The notes: a model not told the origin generated them from the sequence alone. DNA of 64,000 nt from Salmonella enterica subsp. enterica serovar Choleraesuis (GCA_022846635.1 AP025685.1:1922001-1986000), one strand, 5' to 3'; counted from the stretch's first letter, positions 50,100 through 59,191 are shown. A program made the numbers and translations.

Positions 50100-51581
50100 A
50101 TGTCACAGGGCTTACCTGTATCGAACATCGTCGATGTGACGGTGGTGATGGGCGCGCGCGCCGCGCAGTCCCGCAACTTTGGCTCACTGCTGGTGATTGG
50201 CTCCAGCGAGGTGATCGACGGCAATGAACGTCTGCGCCAGTATGCCGATATCGCCGGTGTGGCGGCTGATTTTGGTCTGGATTCCAGCGAATACCGTGCG
50301 GCAAATCTCTACTATCAGCAGTCGCCCACGCCGACCACGCTGTATATCGGGCGCTGGATTAAAACGGCTGCAACAGCGCTACTGCGCGGAGCGGTGCTCT
50401 CGCCCACTGAACGCGACATCGCGAATTTTACTGAGATCACCGATGGTGGTTTCGTCATCGCTATCGATGGCGCCCAGAAAATGGTAACTGGCGTGGATTT
50501 CAGCGCCGAAACCACTCTCAGCGGCGTGGCGGGGCGCATTCAGGATAAATTAGATGGCAGTTCGGTGCAGTGGGATGCCGCGGGCAACCGCTTTATCATC
50601 CAGTCGATTACCGGCGGCGGCAGTTCTGCGGTTGGTTTTGCCGGGGCGCCGGCGGACGGGACCGACATTTCCACGCTGCTGAAACTGACGCAGCAGGATG
50701 GCGCCACCGCAGTCGCCGGCCGCGACAGCGAATCTCTGGATGCCTGCGTCGCGGCACTCTCCAGTGCCTCAACCGACTGGTACGGTCTGGTGATTGCTGA
50801 TGATGAATTGACTGACGACCAGGTGACGGGCGTGGCGGATTTCATCGAGGCCGATGCCGTGAGCCGCTGTTTTGGTTACACCCTCACCGGGACCAGCGTA
50901 CTGGATGCCGATACCGACACCGACCTAGCCTCAAAACTCAAGGCCGCGAAGTACACCCGCACATTTACCCAGTATTCGAGCGCTTCCCCGTATGCCGCCG
51001 CGTCCATGTTTGGCCGCGCCTTTACGGTGAACTTTAACGGCAGCAATACCACCATCACCCTGAAATTTAAACAGGAGCCAGGCATCACGGCGGAAACGCT
51101 GACGCAGGCCCAGGCCGGCGCGCTGCAGGCGAAAAACTGTAACGTGTTTGTGAACTACAACAACGACACGGCGATTATTCAGGAAGGGGTGATGTGCAAC
51201 GGCGATTTCTTCGACGAGCGCCACGGCCTCGACTGGCTGCAGAACTACGTCCAGACCAACCTCTACAACCTGCTGTTTACCTCCACCACCAAAATTCCGC
51301 AGACCGACGCCGGCGTTACCCGCCTGGTGGGCAACGTGGAGCAGTCGATGGACCAGGCGGTCACCAACGGCCTGGTTGCGCCGGGGGTATGGACCGGTGG
51401 CCCGATTGGCCAGCTGGATTCCGGTGATACCCTGACCAAGGGTTATTACGTCTACGCCCAGCCGCTGGCAGAACAGGCACAGTCCGACCGGGAAGCGCGC
51501 AAGGCACCGGTGATTCAGGTGGCGTGCAAGCTGGCGGGTGCCGTGCATTACGCCGATGTTCAGATCAACGTTGTCCGCTAA
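50100..51581 (+). CDS. Contractile tail sheath protein (DUF3383)
   Basis: 493 aa. [41 protein letters not shown], the [22 protein letters not shown] region and [43 protein letters not shown] are DUF3383 hallmarks. Presence of a sheath establishes a myovirus morphology. Confidence 0.92.
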   Translation: MSQGLPVSNIVDVTVVMGARAAQSRNFGSLLVIGSSEVIDGNERLRQYADIAGVAADFGLDSSEYRAANLYYQQSPTPTTLYIGRWIKTAATALLRGAVLSPTERDIANFTEITDGGFVIAIDGAQKMVTGVDFSAETTLSGVAGRIQDKLDGSSVQWDAAGNRFIIQSITGGGSSAVGFAGAPADGTDISTLLKLTQQDGATAVAGRDSESLDACVAALSSASTDWYGLVIADDELTDDQVTGVADFIEADAVSRCFGYTLTGTSVLDADTDTDLASKLKAAKYTRTFTQYSSASPYAAASMFGRAFTVNFNGSNTTITLKFKQEPGITAETLTQAQAGALQAKNCNVFVNYNNDTAIIQEGVMCNGDFFDERHGLDWLQNYVQTNLYNLLFTSTTKIPQTDAGVTRLVGNVEQSMDQAVTNGLVAPGVWTGGPIGQLDSGDTLTKGYYVYAQPLAEQAQSDREARKAPVIQVACKLAGAVHYADVQINVVR

Positions 51582-51594
51582 GGAGATAGTAAAA

Positions 51595-52035
51595 ATGGCG
51601 ACTTATTCTTTTATCGATGTTACCGCATCGTTTACCGGTCCAACCGGGGTTATCGATCTGGGCTACGGCTCGGCCAACAGCCAGGAGGGCATCGCGGTTT
51701 CGATGACCGAGGCAAAAAACACCATGACCGTAGGGGCCGATGGTGAGGTGATGCATAGCCTGCACGCCGGAAAATCCGGTTCGGTGACCGTCACGCTGCT
51801 GAAAACCTCGCCAGTGAATAAAAAGCTGTCGCTGGCCTATAACGCGCAGAGCCAGTCTTCGTCGAGCTGGGGTAATAACGTGATCGTTATCCGCAACACC
51901 TCGTCCGGTGATATCACCACGGCGCGCTCCGTGGCATTTCAGAAACAGCCTGACCACACCAACGGCAAAGATGCAGGTACCGTGGCCTGGGTATTCGACT
52001 GCGGCAAAATCGACCAGCTGCTGGGGGAGTTCTAA
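51595..52035 (+). CDS. Tail tube protein (DUF3277)
   Basis: 146 aa from ATG 51595 (AAGGAGA upstream). FTGPTGVIDLGYGSANSQEGIAVSMTEAKNTMTVGADGEVMHSLHAGKSGSVTVTLLKTSPVN matches DUF3277 tube proteins, always next to a DUF3383 sheath. Confidence 0.9.
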   Translation: MATYSFIDVTASFTGPTGVIDLGYGSANSQEGIAVSMTEAKNTMTVGADGEVMHSLHAGKSGSVTVTLLKTSPVNKKLSLAYNAQSQSSSSWGNNVIVIRNTSSGDITTARSVAFQKQPDHTNGKDAGTVAWVFDCGKIDQLLGEF

Positions 52036-52038
52036 CCG

Positions 52039-52446
52039 ATGGAATTTACCGTTAATGGCGCAGGTTACCGCGTCGCAAAACTCAGCGTATTCGACCAGCT
52101 CCGGGTCGCGCGAAAACTCCTGCCGGTGCTGGCGCCTGTTGTGGCTGAATTACGTTCAGCGCAGGGCGCCGCCGGCATGGAAGCCGCATTGCCAAAAATC
52201 GCCGTGGCCATTTCTGAGCTGTCCGACGACAGCGTGAACGCCATCCTGTTTCCGTGCCTGGCCGTGGTGTCGCGTAACCACCTGAAAGCCTGGGTGCCTG
52301 TGTTTAACGACGGCCTGCTGGCGTTCGACGACATTGACCTGTTCACCATGCTGCAACTGGTGGCGCGGGTGGTCGCCGACAGCCTCGGAAATTTTTTGCA
52401 CGCACTCCCTACCAGCGAGACAGCAGCTGTGCCGTCGGCGGACTGA
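52039..52446 (+). CDS. Tail assembly chaperone, short form (gpG-like)
   Basis: 135 aa. MEFTVNGAGYRVAKLSVFDQLRVARKLLPVLAPVVAEL... helical chaperone following the tube gene and preceding the tape measure. Near its 3' end is the slippery stretch AAATTTTTTG (52389-52398), and a second ORF continues in the -1 frame. By analogy with lambda G/GT it is likely made as a short form and a -1 fusion. Confidence 0.85.
   Translation: MEFTVNGAGYRVAKLSVFDQLRVARKLLPVLAPVVAELRSAQGAAGMEAALPKIAVAISELSDDSVNAILFPCLAVVSRNHLKAWVPVFNDGLLAFDDIDLFTMLQLVARVVADSLGNFLHALPTSETAAVPSAD
52389..52398 (+). other. Programmed -1 frameshift slippery sequence
   Basis: AAATTTTTTG provides two overlapping X-XXY-YYZ heptamers in the zero frame (A-AAT-TTT and T-TTT-TTG), about 50 bases before the short-form stop. 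Confidence 0.72.
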
Positions 52447-52634
52447 CGCTAAACACCCTCCCGGGCGGCGAGGAAATGATCCTCCGCGTCGCCCTGAAAT
52501 TCAGCATTCCCCAGACAGACCTCGACAGCGGGCGGGTTGATCTCGCCCGTATCGCGCTACTGGAAGATTACCTGTCGATGGAGGCGGACAACGATATGCG
52601 TATAGAGCGCTGGAGGCAGGCCAATGAACACTGA
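52398..52634 (+). CDS. -1 frame extension of the tail assembly chaperone (gpT-like)
   Basis: Open -1 frame continuing from the slippery site: ARTPYQRDSSCAVGGLTLNT... PGGEEMILRVALKFSIPQ... and ending RWRQANEH, 78 codons, just past the tape-measure start. A ribosome slipping at T-TTT-TTG would produce a fusion of about 198 aa. Independent initiation at ATG 52476 is possible but less likely. Confidence 0.75.
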   Translation, partial: ARTPYQRDSSCAVGGLTLNTLPGGEEMILRVALKFSIPQTDLDSGRVDLARIALLEDYLSMEADNDMRIERWRQANEH

Positions 52635-54921
52635 TGTCATCAAATCGTTTTTAGTCTCCCTGGGATTCGATGTCGATGAGCATGGCCGCCAGCAATTTGA
52701 GGCGACGCTCGTCGGCGTGACCAAAAACGTCATGAAAGTGGGGGCGGCAGTTGAGGCTGCTGCCCTTGGTGTGGTGGCGTTCACGGCGAAAACCGCCGCG
52801 GGGCTGGATACACTCTATTTTGCCTCGCAGCGTACCGGGGCGACGGCCGCGGGCATCCAGTCGATTGGCTATGCGGCCTCGCAAACCGGCGGCAGCGCGG
52901 AAAGTGCGCGGGCCTCGATGGAGGGGCTCGCCGCGTTTATCCGTAACAATCCCGGCGGTGAGGGGTTTATCAACCGCCTGGGCGTGCAGACCCGCGACGC
53001 CAGCGGGCAGGCACGCGACCTGTCGGCGGTATTTACCGGCCTTGGCCAGCAGCTTAACAGCATGCCGTATTACCGCGCGCGGCAGTATGCCGGGATGCTG
53101 GGTATTGATGAGAACACCCTGCAGGCGATGCGCCGCGGGCTGGGCCAGTTCACGACGCAGTATTCCGAAATGGCGAAATCCATCGGCTTTAACGCCGATA
53201 CGGCGGCGGTGTCGTCTAACCGGTTTATGACCTCGCTGCGGTCGTTCGGCGAGATGGCCGGACTGGCGCGGGATAAAATCGGCGTCGGGTTAACCGACGG
53301 TCTGGCCGGCGCGCTGGACCGGCTGCGCAAAAACATCCTGGATAATTTCCCCAAAATTGAATCCACCATCAGCACCGGCATTAAGGCGGTGTTGTGGCTG
53401 GCCGAGGCGTTTGGCCGGATGGTGTACCGGCTGATACAGGGCGCCGGCGAAATCCTGGACTGGTGGAAATCGCTGGACAGCGGCACTCAGCATCTGATCG
53501 AGGCGTTTGGCGCGCTGGTGGTCGCCTGGCGGTTGCTTAACAGTTCATTCCTGATGTCACCCATTGGAGTGATTACCAGCCTGATACTGGCGCTGGGGCT
53601 GTTGTGGGATGACTATAAAACCTGGAAAGAGCACGGGCAGAGCCTGATCGACTGGGCGAAGTGGGAACCGGCGATCGCGCAGTTAAAATCAGCGCTGTCA
53701 TGGATTGGCGGGAAACTCACTGGCCTGGTGGATTCGGTTGGCGGCTGGAAAACCGTGTTCACGGTGCTGGCGGCGTATGTGGCCGGTGCCTGGGCGGTGA
53801 AAATGCTGTCCGGTATCTCGAAGGTTTCGAAGTCATTCGGGCCTATCCTGGCGGCGATGGCGGCGATTGATGCCTGGAACAAAGTCGGCAGCGCGGAACA
53901 GGAGGCCAGAAAAGAGGGGGTATCGACCGGCGAATACCTCGTTAACCGCATGAAAGAGGAGGATGCCAAACGCCAGGCTGGGCCGAATCCAATGCAGGGG
54001 TTGCTCGATAAACTCCCTGAGTGGCTCGGCGGTGCGCCTGCGGTTAAACCGGCAGAGGCTAAACCGGGTACCGAAACTTCATCGACACCTCCCGCCACCG
54101 TTATTCACCTGTCAGTGCCAGAGCAGCCTGCGCATACCCAGGCACAACAGCAGCCTGTAGCTGGCAAACCACCGGTGAAAACCGTGGCTGTTCTTTCCGA
54201 TGAGGATGGCAACCGTGCGCGCCAGCAGACGGCTAACGGCTGGCTTGAAAAAATCTTTGACGGTCTCTCCGCGCTGGGTAACGCCATTGTCCCGTCAGCG
54301 GCCGCAGAAATGAATCCGGTTATCAATATTCCTCCGGGCAATCCGCCGACGGTTAACGTGAATGTGCCGGCAGGCTCTGCGCCGCGCGGAGTCCGTAACA
54401 ACAACCCTGGCAACCTCAATTATGCCGGTCAACAGGGTGCTGTGCTGGAACGTCCCGGCGGTCGGTTTGCCCGGTTTGAAACGGCGTTCGATGGTATCAC
54501 GGCGCTGGGCCGCCAGCTGATGCGCTACTTTGACGGCAAAACCACCGGACGCCCGCTGCGTACGCTGCGCGACATTATCGGCACCTGGGCGCCAGGCAGT
54601 GAGAACAACACCGGCGCGTATATCAGCGCACTGGCGAAAAAACTCAACGTCCGGCCCGATGCGATGCTCAACCTGCGCGACCCGCAGATGCTCAGCCAGC
54701 TGATGAACGGGATTATCCATCATGAAAATGGCCGGAACCCGTACAGCAGTGAACTGGTGACGGCGGCGGCGCGGAATGTTGCTTCTCCGTCAATAAACCA
54801 GACCACGACGATCCATGTAAATGGTGCTGACTCCCCGCAGGAGACTGCACGACTTGTTGCCGATCGTCAGAGTTCGGTTAATTCGGCATTCACTCAGGTA
54901 TGGCCGACAGGACCACGCTAA
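52624..54921 (+). CDS. Tail tape measure protein with murein-hydrolase-like C-terminal domain
   Basis: 765 aa. The N-terminal half is helical with small-residue-rich segments (VGAAVEAAALGVVAFTAKTAAG) and hydrophobic stretches near 245-330 and 375-400 (TVLAAYVAGAWAVKML). The C-terminal part (about 575-725) has RNNNPGNLNYAGQQGAVLERPGGRFARFETAFDGITALGRQLMRY... IIHHENGRNPY, a phage structural lysozyme/transglycosylase-type domain for local murein digestion during DNA injection. Confidence 0.9.
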   Translation: MNTDVIKSFLVSLGFDVDEHGRQQFEATLVGVTKNVMKVGAAVEAAALGVVAFTAKTAAGLDTLYFASQRTGATAAGIQSIGYAASQTGGSAESARASMEGLAAFIRNNPGGEGFINRLGVQTRDASGQARDLSAVFTGLGQQLNSMPYYRARQYAGMLGIDENTLQAMRRGLGQFTTQYSEMAKSIGFNADTAAVSSNRFMTSLRSFGEMAGLARDKIGVGLTDGLAGALDRLRKNILDNFPKIESTISTGIKAVLWLAEAFGRMVYRLIQGAGEILDWWKSLDSGTQHLIEAFGALVVAWRLLNSSFLMSPIGVITSLILALGLLWDDYKTWKEHGQSLIDWAKWEPAIAQLKSALSWIGGKLTGLVDSVGGWKTVFTVLAAYVAGAWAVKMLSGISKVSKSFGPILAAMAAIDAWNKVGSAEQEARKEGVSTGEYLVNRMKEEDAKRQAGPNPMQGLLDKLPEWLGGAPAVKPAEAKPGTETSSTPPATVIHLSVPEQPAHTQAQQQPVAGKPPVKTVAVLSDEDGNRARQQTANGWLEKIFDGLSALGNAIVPSAAAEMNPVINIPPGNPPTVNVNVPAGSAPRGVRNNNPGNLNYAGQQGAVLERPGGRFARFETAFDGITALGRQLMRYFDGKTTGRPLRTLRDIIGTWAPGSENNTGAYISALAKKLNVRPDAMLNLRDPQMLSQLMNGIIHHENGRNPYSSELVTAAARNVASPSINQTTTIHVNGADSPQETARLVADRQSSVNSAFTQVWPTGPR

Positions 54922-55508
54922 TGGATATTCTCTCTACGATTTTTCACCAGCGCTCCCGCGCTATCGGCATGGTTATCCCGGATGTGGTTATCTCTGAAAA
55001 GCACGCCGATATGCTGGAGATTACGGAACATCCGGTGGAGAAGCCCACGACCAATGGCGCCGGATTTATCGCTGATCATGCGTACCGCAAACCATCAGAA
55101 GTGACCATGGAGGTGGGTTTTTCCGGTGGAGGCTCTCTGCTGGATTTTGCTGATACCACTGGCATCGGGTTGTCGCTGGGCCTGAGTCCAGGTGAGGTAT
55201 ACCAGAAGATACTGGATCTGCAGGCCAGCCGTGTCCCGTTCGATGTGGTCACCGGTAAACGCATTTATAACAACATGTTGATCCGCGCGATTGAAGTCAC
55301 CACCGACCGACATTCCGAAAATGTGCTGATGGCTACGTTGACACTTCGTGAAGTCATCATCTCGGAAACCTACTCGATATCAGTTGCTGATAAATCGGAT
55401 ATGGCAACGGGGGTCAGCACCTCTGCTGTTCAGAATTCGGGCGCGAAAACTGCAACGCCCGCGAACCAGTCACTCCTGGACCGCCTCTGGTCTCTACTAA
55501 AAGGTTAA
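54921..55508 (+). CDS. Baseplate/Dit-like tail protein
   Basis: 195 aa from ATG 54921, which overlaps the tape-measure stop (TAATG); the upstream ATG at 54900 has its site too close. RSRAIGMVIPDVVISEKHADMLEITEHPVEKPTTNGAGFIADHAYRKPSEVTMEVGFSGG... resembles Dit-like N-terminal domains of DUF3383-type myophages. Early baseplate gene. Confidence 0.78.
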   Translation: MDILSTIFHQRSRAIGMVIPDVVISEKHADMLEITEHPVEKPTTNGAGFIADHAYRKPSEVTMEVGFSGGGSLLDFADTTGIGLSLGLSPGEVYQKILDLQASRVPFDVVTGKRIYNNMLIRAIEVTTDRHSENVLMATLTLREVIISETYSISVADKSDMATGVSTSAVQNSGAKTATPANQSLLDRLWSLLKG

Positions 55509-55512
55509 TGTA

Positions 55513-55815
55513 ATGAAGTATTCAGAAATTCCGCTGAGTGCGGATAACCAGCAGTTCACTATCACGCTGGCAAATACCGTCTATCAGCTGCGGGTGCTGT
55601 GGCGGGATCCTTACTGGTTTATGGACCTGCGTGATAGCACGGGGGTAGACATTATCTCTGGCATTCCGTTAGTCACCGGTGCCGACCTGCTGGAGCAGTA
55701 CGACTATCTGGGGCTGGAGTTTCATTTGATGGTCGTTTGCGATGATGGGGCCGGTGATATGCCGACGCAAAACGGGCTGGGAACAACCAGCCACCTCTAC
55801 CTGGTGACGGAGTGA
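55513..55815 (+). CDS. Baseplate plug protein
   Basis: 100 aa. MKYSEIPLSADNQQFTITLANTVYQLRVLWRDPYWFMDLRDSTGVDIISGIPLVTGADLLEQY matches the phage baseplate plug family (cyanophage-like beta-barrel). Located between Dit-like and hub genes. Confidence 0.8.
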   Translation: MKYSEIPLSADNQQFTITLANTVYQLRVLWRDPYWFMDLRDSTGVDIISGIPLVTGADLLEQYDYLGLEFHLMVVCDDGAGDMPTQNGLGTTSHLYLVTE

Positions 55816-55817
55816 TT

Positions 55818-56882
55818 ATGTCTAAAAACTGGATGCGTCATTTTGAAATACAGATTGTGAATGCAGAAGGCAAAGGCATCAGCCTTTCCGATTTTAAAGT
55901 GAAGTTCGACATCAAGTGGGCAGATACCAGCTGGCCCCGGGTAGCTAACGTCACTATCTACAATCTGTCGCCGGACACCTGTAACCGGATACTGGGTCAG
56001 GAGTTCTCTAAAGTCCGGATGATTGCCGGTTATGATGGGCTGGCGCCGGTCGTGCTGCAAAGTGATGTTGGTAAAGTCACTGAAATCGAACCGGGACAGG
56101 AGGGGCAGACGAACGGCACTAACTACGGATTAATTTTCGAAGGCGATATTCGTTTTACTGTGACCGGAAAGGAGAATATTACTGACAGCTGGGTGCTGAT
56201 TCAGGCAGTAGGTGACCATGAGGCGTTCCTTTATGCCAGCGTAAATACCACTCTGGCGGCCGGATACACCCTGGCCGATCTGCACCGTGTCGCGATGAAA
56301 TCGTTTAATGCATACGGCGTTACGGAGGGCATAACCGGAGAGATGCCGACGACAGTATTCCCGCGCGGTCTGCCGCTTTATCACTCCACCAGAGACGTAA
56401 TGACGGACATTGCCGGGATGTGTAATGCCACCTGGCAACTGGTCGATGGGCAGGCGCAAATGGTTCCCGCGGATAACTACATCAGCGAGGCAATTGTGCT
56501 GAACAGCGATACCGGGTTAATCGGCATGCCGCAGCAAACTATGGGGCAGGGGGTAAATGTCAGGTGCCTGATTAACCCTAATATCCGGATTAACGGGCTG
56601 GTGCAGATAGATCAGGCATCTGTTTATCGTGCCGCACTTGATAACAAAGCCGTTGCTCAGTCAAAGGGGAGAATGAACGAGCAGGAGCAGAACGGCAACT
56701 TTGTGGTTGATGTCACTCCGTCGCAGCCATCCAGCATCGCCGCAGATGGTGTTTATATTGTGAAAAGCATTGATTATACTGGGGACACTCGCGGTCAGGC
56801 GTGGTACATGGATCTGATGTGCTTTGCGCGAGGGGATGCTACGTTGCTGGCAGAAAGCGCTCTGAGTAAGGCGCAATTGTAA
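55818..56882 (+). CDS. Baseplate hub protein
   Basis: 354 aa from ATG 55818 (GGAG upstream; a GTG six bases earlier is alternative). FEIQIVNAEGKGISLSDFKVKFDIKWADTSWPRVANVTIYNLSPDTCNRI and PTTVFPRGLPLYHSTRDVMTDIAGMCNATWQLVDGQ are typical of hub proteins related to T4 gp27. Next partner is the spike. Confidence 0.85.
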   Translation: MSKNWMRHFEIQIVNAEGKGISLSDFKVKFDIKWADTSWPRVANVTIYNLSPDTCNRILGQEFSKVRMIAGYDGLAPVVLQSDVGKVTEIEPGQEGQTNGTNYGLIFEGDIRFTVTGKENITDSWVLIQAVGDHEAFLYASVNTTLAAGYTLADLHRVAMKSFNAYGVTEGITGEMPTTVFPRGLPLYHSTRDVMTDIAGMCNATWQLVDGQAQMVPADNYISEAIVLNSDTGLIGMPQQTMGQGVNVRCLINPNIRINGLVQIDQASVYRAALDNKAVAQSKGRMNEQEQNGNFVVDVTPSQPSSIAADGVYIVKSIDYTGDTRGQAWYMDLMCFARGDATLLAESALSKAQL

Positions 56883-56893
56883 GGAACTGCCCT

Positions 56894-57244
56894 ATGACGA
56901 AACTAATTAAGGCATGTGGATTAATATTTTCGATATTCATTTCGCATGCAGCTTTGGCAAATACGCAATGTGGACCATTTACCCTTTCTTCTGGGTACAA
57001 TGATGGATTCATGCATATCAACGGCGCAAAACCTGAAGCCCAAAAGTTAACCTTCCTCAAAGCTCAGGACGATTACGATAACATCAAAATCGACTGGCGC
57101 GTGGCGACAAACCAGCCTGGTCACTGGATCGGGCTGGAGTATATCAAGCGCGATGGAAAAGCCTTCCTGAATGCTCAGGTGCTTCAGGCCAGCATGAACG
57201 CGCCCCGGCAGTATGCGACGTACGATTGTCGGAAAGTAAAATAG
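56894..57244 (+). CDS. Exported hypothetical protein (probable moron), 116 aa
   Basis: Clear Sec signal peptide (KLIKACGLIFSIFISHAALANTQ, cleavage after ALA, about residue 22) and a ~94-aa mature part with two Cys (TQCGPF and TYDCRKVK) positioned for a disulphide. A secreted protein within the baseplate operon is unusual and suggests lysogenic conversion. AT-rich at its start. Confidence 0.75.
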   Translation: MTKLIKACGLIFSIFISHAALANTQCGPFTLSSGYNDGFMHINGAKPEAQKLTFLKAQDDYDNIKIDWRVATNQPGHWIGLEYIKRDGKAFLNAQVLQASMNAPRQYATYDCRKVK

Positions 57245-57267
57245 CCCGCCAGATAGGCGGGCACTCG

Positions 57268-57558
57268 TCAATGATATATAGCCTTAATTATAATAAAAGC
57301 AATAATCACGAACAGGATGTTTCTGATTATTTTTTGCAGCGGATTAAGGTGCCTTTTTGCTGCCGGTTTCCCAGTCGAGTAAAGGTTTGTGGTATGAGAT
57401 AGCCCTGTGCCGGGAAGACCGCTTGTCATCCTTACGCCTTTTTTCCCAATATTAATGGTGGAGCCTTTCCCACCAATTGAAGTGCTTACCCCACTTTTGC
57501 TAATGTTGATCGCTAGTCCGGGCGCAATTCGGATTCTTTTGCGAAATCTAAAGCCCAT
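57268..57558 (-). CDS. DUF4236 protein (inverted moron)
   Basis: 96 aa, leftward within the rightward tail operon. MGFRFRKRIRIAPGLAINISKSGVSTSIGGKGSTINIGKKGVRMTSGLPGTGLSH is the DUF4236 domain, followed by a C-terminal membrane helix (NILFVIIAFIIIKAIY). Function unknown. Its own promoter must lie in 57559-57720. Confidence 0.88.
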   Translation of the reverse strand: MGFRFRKRIRIAPGLAINISKSGVSTSIGGKGSTINIGKKGVRMTSGLPGTGLSHTTNLYSTGKPAAKRHLNPLQKIIRNILFVIIAFIIIKAIYH

Positions 57559-57617
57559 TTATTACTCCTGTAGTTAAGGACGCGATGGCGCAGGTCTGCT
57601 CTCTGGCGGTTTAGTAT

Positions 57618-57637
57618 CCCACTTGGGTGGGCTTTTT
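57618..57637 (+). terminator. Terminator hairpin upstream of the DUF4236 gene, rightward
   Basis: CCCAC, loop TTGG, GTGGG, then CTTTTT. It lies between the inverted moron and the spike gene on the plus strand. Confidence 0.7.
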
Positions 57638-57766
57638 GTTCCCATAATAATCAGCAATGTTTTATAACACACCGCCATCCACAAGTTTATTGTTACAAAA
57701 TAAATTATCTCCGATAACACGGGGTGAGCTGTAGCCATTTCTTATCGAGTAAGTTTAATTCAATCA

Positions 57767-57790
57767 AAGCCCGCCATATGCGGGCTTTTT
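57767..57790 (+). terminator. Intrinsic terminator just upstream of the spike gene
   Basis: AAGCCCGC, loop CATAT, GCGGGCTTTTT, then the CTGGAGA ribosome-binding site of the spike gene. Same terminator-plus-RBS cassette as at 37847-37889. Confidence 0.82.
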
Positions 57791-57806
57791 CATATCTGGA
57801 GAAAAT

Positions 57807-58463
57807 ATGCCGGTATCAGTTCAGTCGCAAATCGGCGGCGCTCCGCAGTCACAGTCTGCACTTGAAGAGAAGATTAAAAATGGACTTCATGTCGCGATGC
57901 CTGGCGTTATTCAATCGTTTGATCCTGAAAGGGTTACCGCCGTTATTCAACCGGCCGTTAAGGGATATGAAACCGATGCGCATGGTAAAAAACAATCAGT
58001 AACCATGCCTCTCCTGGTTGATGTGCCAGTGGTATTTCCACGCGGCGGCGGCTGTACGCTGACGTTCCCGGTTCGAAAGGGCGATGAATGCCTTCTTATC
58101 TTTTCTGATAAGTGCATCGACTTCTGGTGGCAGTCTGGTGATGTGCAGGAGCCGGTTTCGGGACGCAGCCATCATATTGGTGACGCGTTCGCCATCATCG
58201 GCCCGATGTCGCAGCGCTATAAAATTGGTGGTATCAGCACGACCGCCGCGCAGCTGCGTACCGACAGCGGGGCGGCATTTATCGAGATAGCCCAGGGCGG
58301 CGCGGTGACAATCACCAGCCCACAGGTAACCATTAACGGACCAGTGCAGGTTAACGGCACCATTACCTCTACCGGCGACCAGACCGCGGGCGGCATCAGC
58401 CAGATTAACCATACCCACGGCGGTGTACAGCCCGGTGGCGGAAATACCGGAAAGCCGAATTAA
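57807..58463 (+). CDS. Membrane-puncturing tail spike (Gp138 family)
   Basis: 218 aa. Gp138 N-terminal domain (GLHVAMPGVIQSFDPERVTAVIQPAVKGY... PLLVDVPVVFPRGGGCTLTFPVRKGDECLLIFSDKCIDFWWQSGD), then a beta-helical stem (GGAVTITSPQVTINGPVQVNGTITSTG) and the metal-binding tip NHTHGGVQPGGGNTGKP. The trimer pierces the outer membrane on sheath contraction. Confidence 0.92.
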   Translation: MPVSVQSQIGGAPQSQSALEEKIKNGLHVAMPGVIQSFDPERVTAVIQPAVKGYETDAHGKKQSVTMPLLVDVPVVFPRGGGCTLTFPVRKGDECLLIFSDKCIDFWWQSGDVQEPVSGRSHHIGDAFAIIGPMSQRYKIGGISTTAAQLRTDSGAAFIEIAQGGAVTITSPQVTINGPVQVNGTITSTGDQTAGGISQINHTHGGVQPGGGNTGKPN

Positions 58464-58479
58464 TCAAAACCAATACGAC

Positions 58480-58515
58480 AAAAAGCCCCGAAGTGTTAGC
58501 GCACTCGGGGCTTTT
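58480..58515. terminator. Intrinsic terminator after the spike gene
   Basis: AAAAAGCCCCGA-agtg, loop, cac-TCGGGGCTTTTT; T-run on both strands, so possibly bidirectional. Confidence 0.85.
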
Positions 58516-58582
58516 TATTGGAAATAATTTATACGGTGGGAGACCGTGAGTGAATTATAAACGAATATTGCTGAGGTTGACT

Positions 58583-58735
58583 ATGAAAAATGGCCTTGAA
58601 GTTGACGCCCCGTTCACGAAAGAGATTAGCAGTGCTTCCGCGTGGGCGATTCGGGCGGTTGCTGTCATGATGTTCCTGTATGGGATCTCCAAACTGATTA
58701 CGGCGGTTGTTCCGCTGGTTGAAGCATTCAAGTAA
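58583..58735 (+). CDS. Small membrane protein, 50 aa
   Basis: ATG 58583 with GAGG 7 bases upstream; a GTG at 58550 would add 11 residues. Charged N-terminus, then a hydrophobic helix (AWAIRAVAVMMFLYGISKLITAVVPLVEAF). Lies between spike and gp25-like genes, with no structural counterpart in tails. Possibly a lysogenic-conversion or exclusion factor. Confidence 0.6.
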   Translation: MKNGLEVDAPFTKEISSASAWAIRAVAVMMFLYGISKLITAVVPLVEAFK

Positions 58736-58738
58736 GCC

Positions 58739-58825
58739 ATGGCTAACTGGAGATTTATTTTAATATGGGCAGTTTTCTTTTTATTTGGGATAGCCCGTCT
58801 GATCGATGCCATTCGCTGGTGGTGA
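58739..58825 (+). CDS. Possible 28-aa membrane microprotein
   Basis: ATG 58739 to TGA 58823: begins MANWRFILIWAVFFLFGIAR and ends IDAIRWW. A single Trp/Phe-rich hydrophobic helix. It starts 3 bp after the preceding small membrane protein and ends at the ribosome-binding site of the gp25-like gene. No good RBS of its own; translational coupling is possible. Confidence 0.42.
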   Translation: MANWRFILIWAVFFLFGIARLIDAIRWW

Positions 58826-58837
58826 AAGGAGGTTTGT

Positions 58838-59191
58838 ATGCGATACCGACGCGAAAACGCCGACGGCGATTATACATTCGGTCAGGGGGATGAAACCTGG
58901 CTGATTAACTCACCAGAGACCGTGGCACAGGCGGTTAAAACCCGGTTTGAACTCTGGTACGGGCAGTGGTTCCTCGATCTGACTGACGGCACACCGTGGA
59001 TCCAGTCGGTGCTGGGTAAACAGCGGCCGGAGATTTATAACCTGGCTATCCGGCGGCGTATCCTCGATACGCAGGGGGTTAGCGGCATTCTCGAATTCAC
59101 CACCACGACCGACACCGCCAGCCGGCGCATCACTTTCACCGCGACTATCGAAACCATTTACGGACAGACCACAGTAACCAGCGAGGCATAA
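58838..59191 (+). CDS. Baseplate wedge protein, gp25/W-like
   Basis: 117 aa with AAGGAGG upstream. WLINSPETVAQAVKTRFELWYGQWFLDLTDGTPWIQSVLGKQRPEIYNLAIRRRIL is the GPW/gp25 pattern for the wedge component that initiates sheath assembly. Abuts the J-like gene. Confidence 0.86.
   Translation: MRYRRENADGDYTFGQGDETWLINSPETVAQAVKTRFELWYGQWFLDLTDGTPWIQSVLGKQRPEIYNLAIRRRILDTQGVSGILEFTTTTDTASRRITFTATIETIYGQTTVTSEA

Noticed and set aside
53613..54723. Leftward ORFs of 100-160 codons within the tape measure gene
   Set aside because: Antisense shadows with no initiation signals.
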